NCBI GenBank assembly: GCA_016648135.1
Contig: JADDOH010002579.1
Coordinates: forward strand, 1 to 64,000
Reading direction: 5' to 3'
Origin: Agrypnia vestita
Taxonomy: Eukaryota > Arthropoda > Insecta > Trichoptera > Phryganeidae
DNA length: 64,000 bases
Each line of letters begins with the position of its first letter. The first letter of the stretch is position 1. Shown here in pieces: positions 63,706 through 64,000 of this stretch. A program made the position numbers and the translations under genes. The notes under the pieces were generated by a model. The model saw only the letters and a list, made by a program, of their open reading frames with translations, made no database searches and was not told the DNA's origin.

Positions 63706-64000
63706 CTTACAAAAAAATCTAAATCAAGCATAGAAATACATATTTCATTTGGATATTCAAATAAGTATTCAATTTTCCGTGTTAATTGCAGCAATAAATT
63801 GTGTTTTGTTTCATCTTATCTGCTGTTAAATTAATATTAAGTTATTTGTGCCCACCTTTTGAAAATCTATTCCCAGGGCGTTTAGTGCACTGGAGTGTTA
63901 TTAAATAGCTTTATCGGGAATGCATCTGAAAGCTGAGTACAAATGCATTCTAAGCTACGTTATGAATGCAAAACTGTACGATTATATTCAATTCTATTGA
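63706..64000. other. AT-rich end of window, nothing recognised
   Basis: No supported feature. Confidence 0.4.

Noticed and set aside
1..64000. CRISPR array, bacterial operon or phage system
   Set aside because: No regularly spaced repeats, Shine-Dalgarno-led frames or long bacterial ORFs. All signals are eukaryotic transposable elements.

Overview
The window looks like AT-rich nuclear DNA from an insect or close arthropod. The evidence is the repeat content: an insect-type mariner, Jockey/CR1-like and RTE-like LINEs, Penelope-like elements, tRNA-derived SINEs and PIF/Harbinger, hAT and Tc1-like MITEs. I cannot assign an order. I found no intact host protein gene, rRNA or functional tRNA. Nearly all open frames are short chance frames or decayed transposon reading frames. 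The window reads as an intergenic or intronic stretch that has filled with nested mobile elements over a long period.

Layout. 1-6 kb: SINE fragments, a Tc1-like MITE family, a solo Penelope-type terminal unit with a hammerhead-like motif, and a reversed Jockey/CR1 3' end. 7-12 kb: an LTR-like repeat, two RTE-like reverse transcriptase (RT) tails and a 574-bp PIF/Harbinger-like MITE. 13.9-15.1 kb: a 1.1-kb almost complete palindrome between TTAA sites. 15.2-20.6 kb: an RTE-like tail, a GC-rich island, then the longest coding relic, a 5'-truncated Jockey/CR1-type LINE with endonuclease and RT, followed by two related 3' ends. 21-31 kb: further RT tails, a ~120-bp imperfect tandem repeat, a MITE built of CATGCTTATTA subrepeats, hairpins and SINEs. 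32.5-34.6 kb: a mariner whose transposase is broken by one stop codon, inserted in a MITE that survives uninterrupted at 51.8-52.5 kb. 35-45 kb: RT tails, a repeat carrying heat-shock-element-like arrays and a long-armed foldback element. 45.4-45.8 kb: a MITE with 8-bp duplications (hAT-like). 52.7-53.6 and 59.2-60.0 kb: Penelope-like elements with GIY-YIG endonuclease remnants. 58.0-58.8 kb: an internally deleted PIF/Harbinger element that keeps a MADF-domain exon.

The genes do not form a pathway. The common theme is mobilisation machinery and its dependants: partner proteins (transposase, RT, GIY-YIG, MADF) left as relics beside many non-autonomous derivatives. The most interesting points are repeated hammerhead-ribozyme-like cores in Penelope-type terminal repeats, the MADF-bearing Harbinger derivative, the MITE with dense subterminal repeats, a six-copy repeat I cannot name, and several GC-richer unique blocks that could be conserved regulatory DNA.
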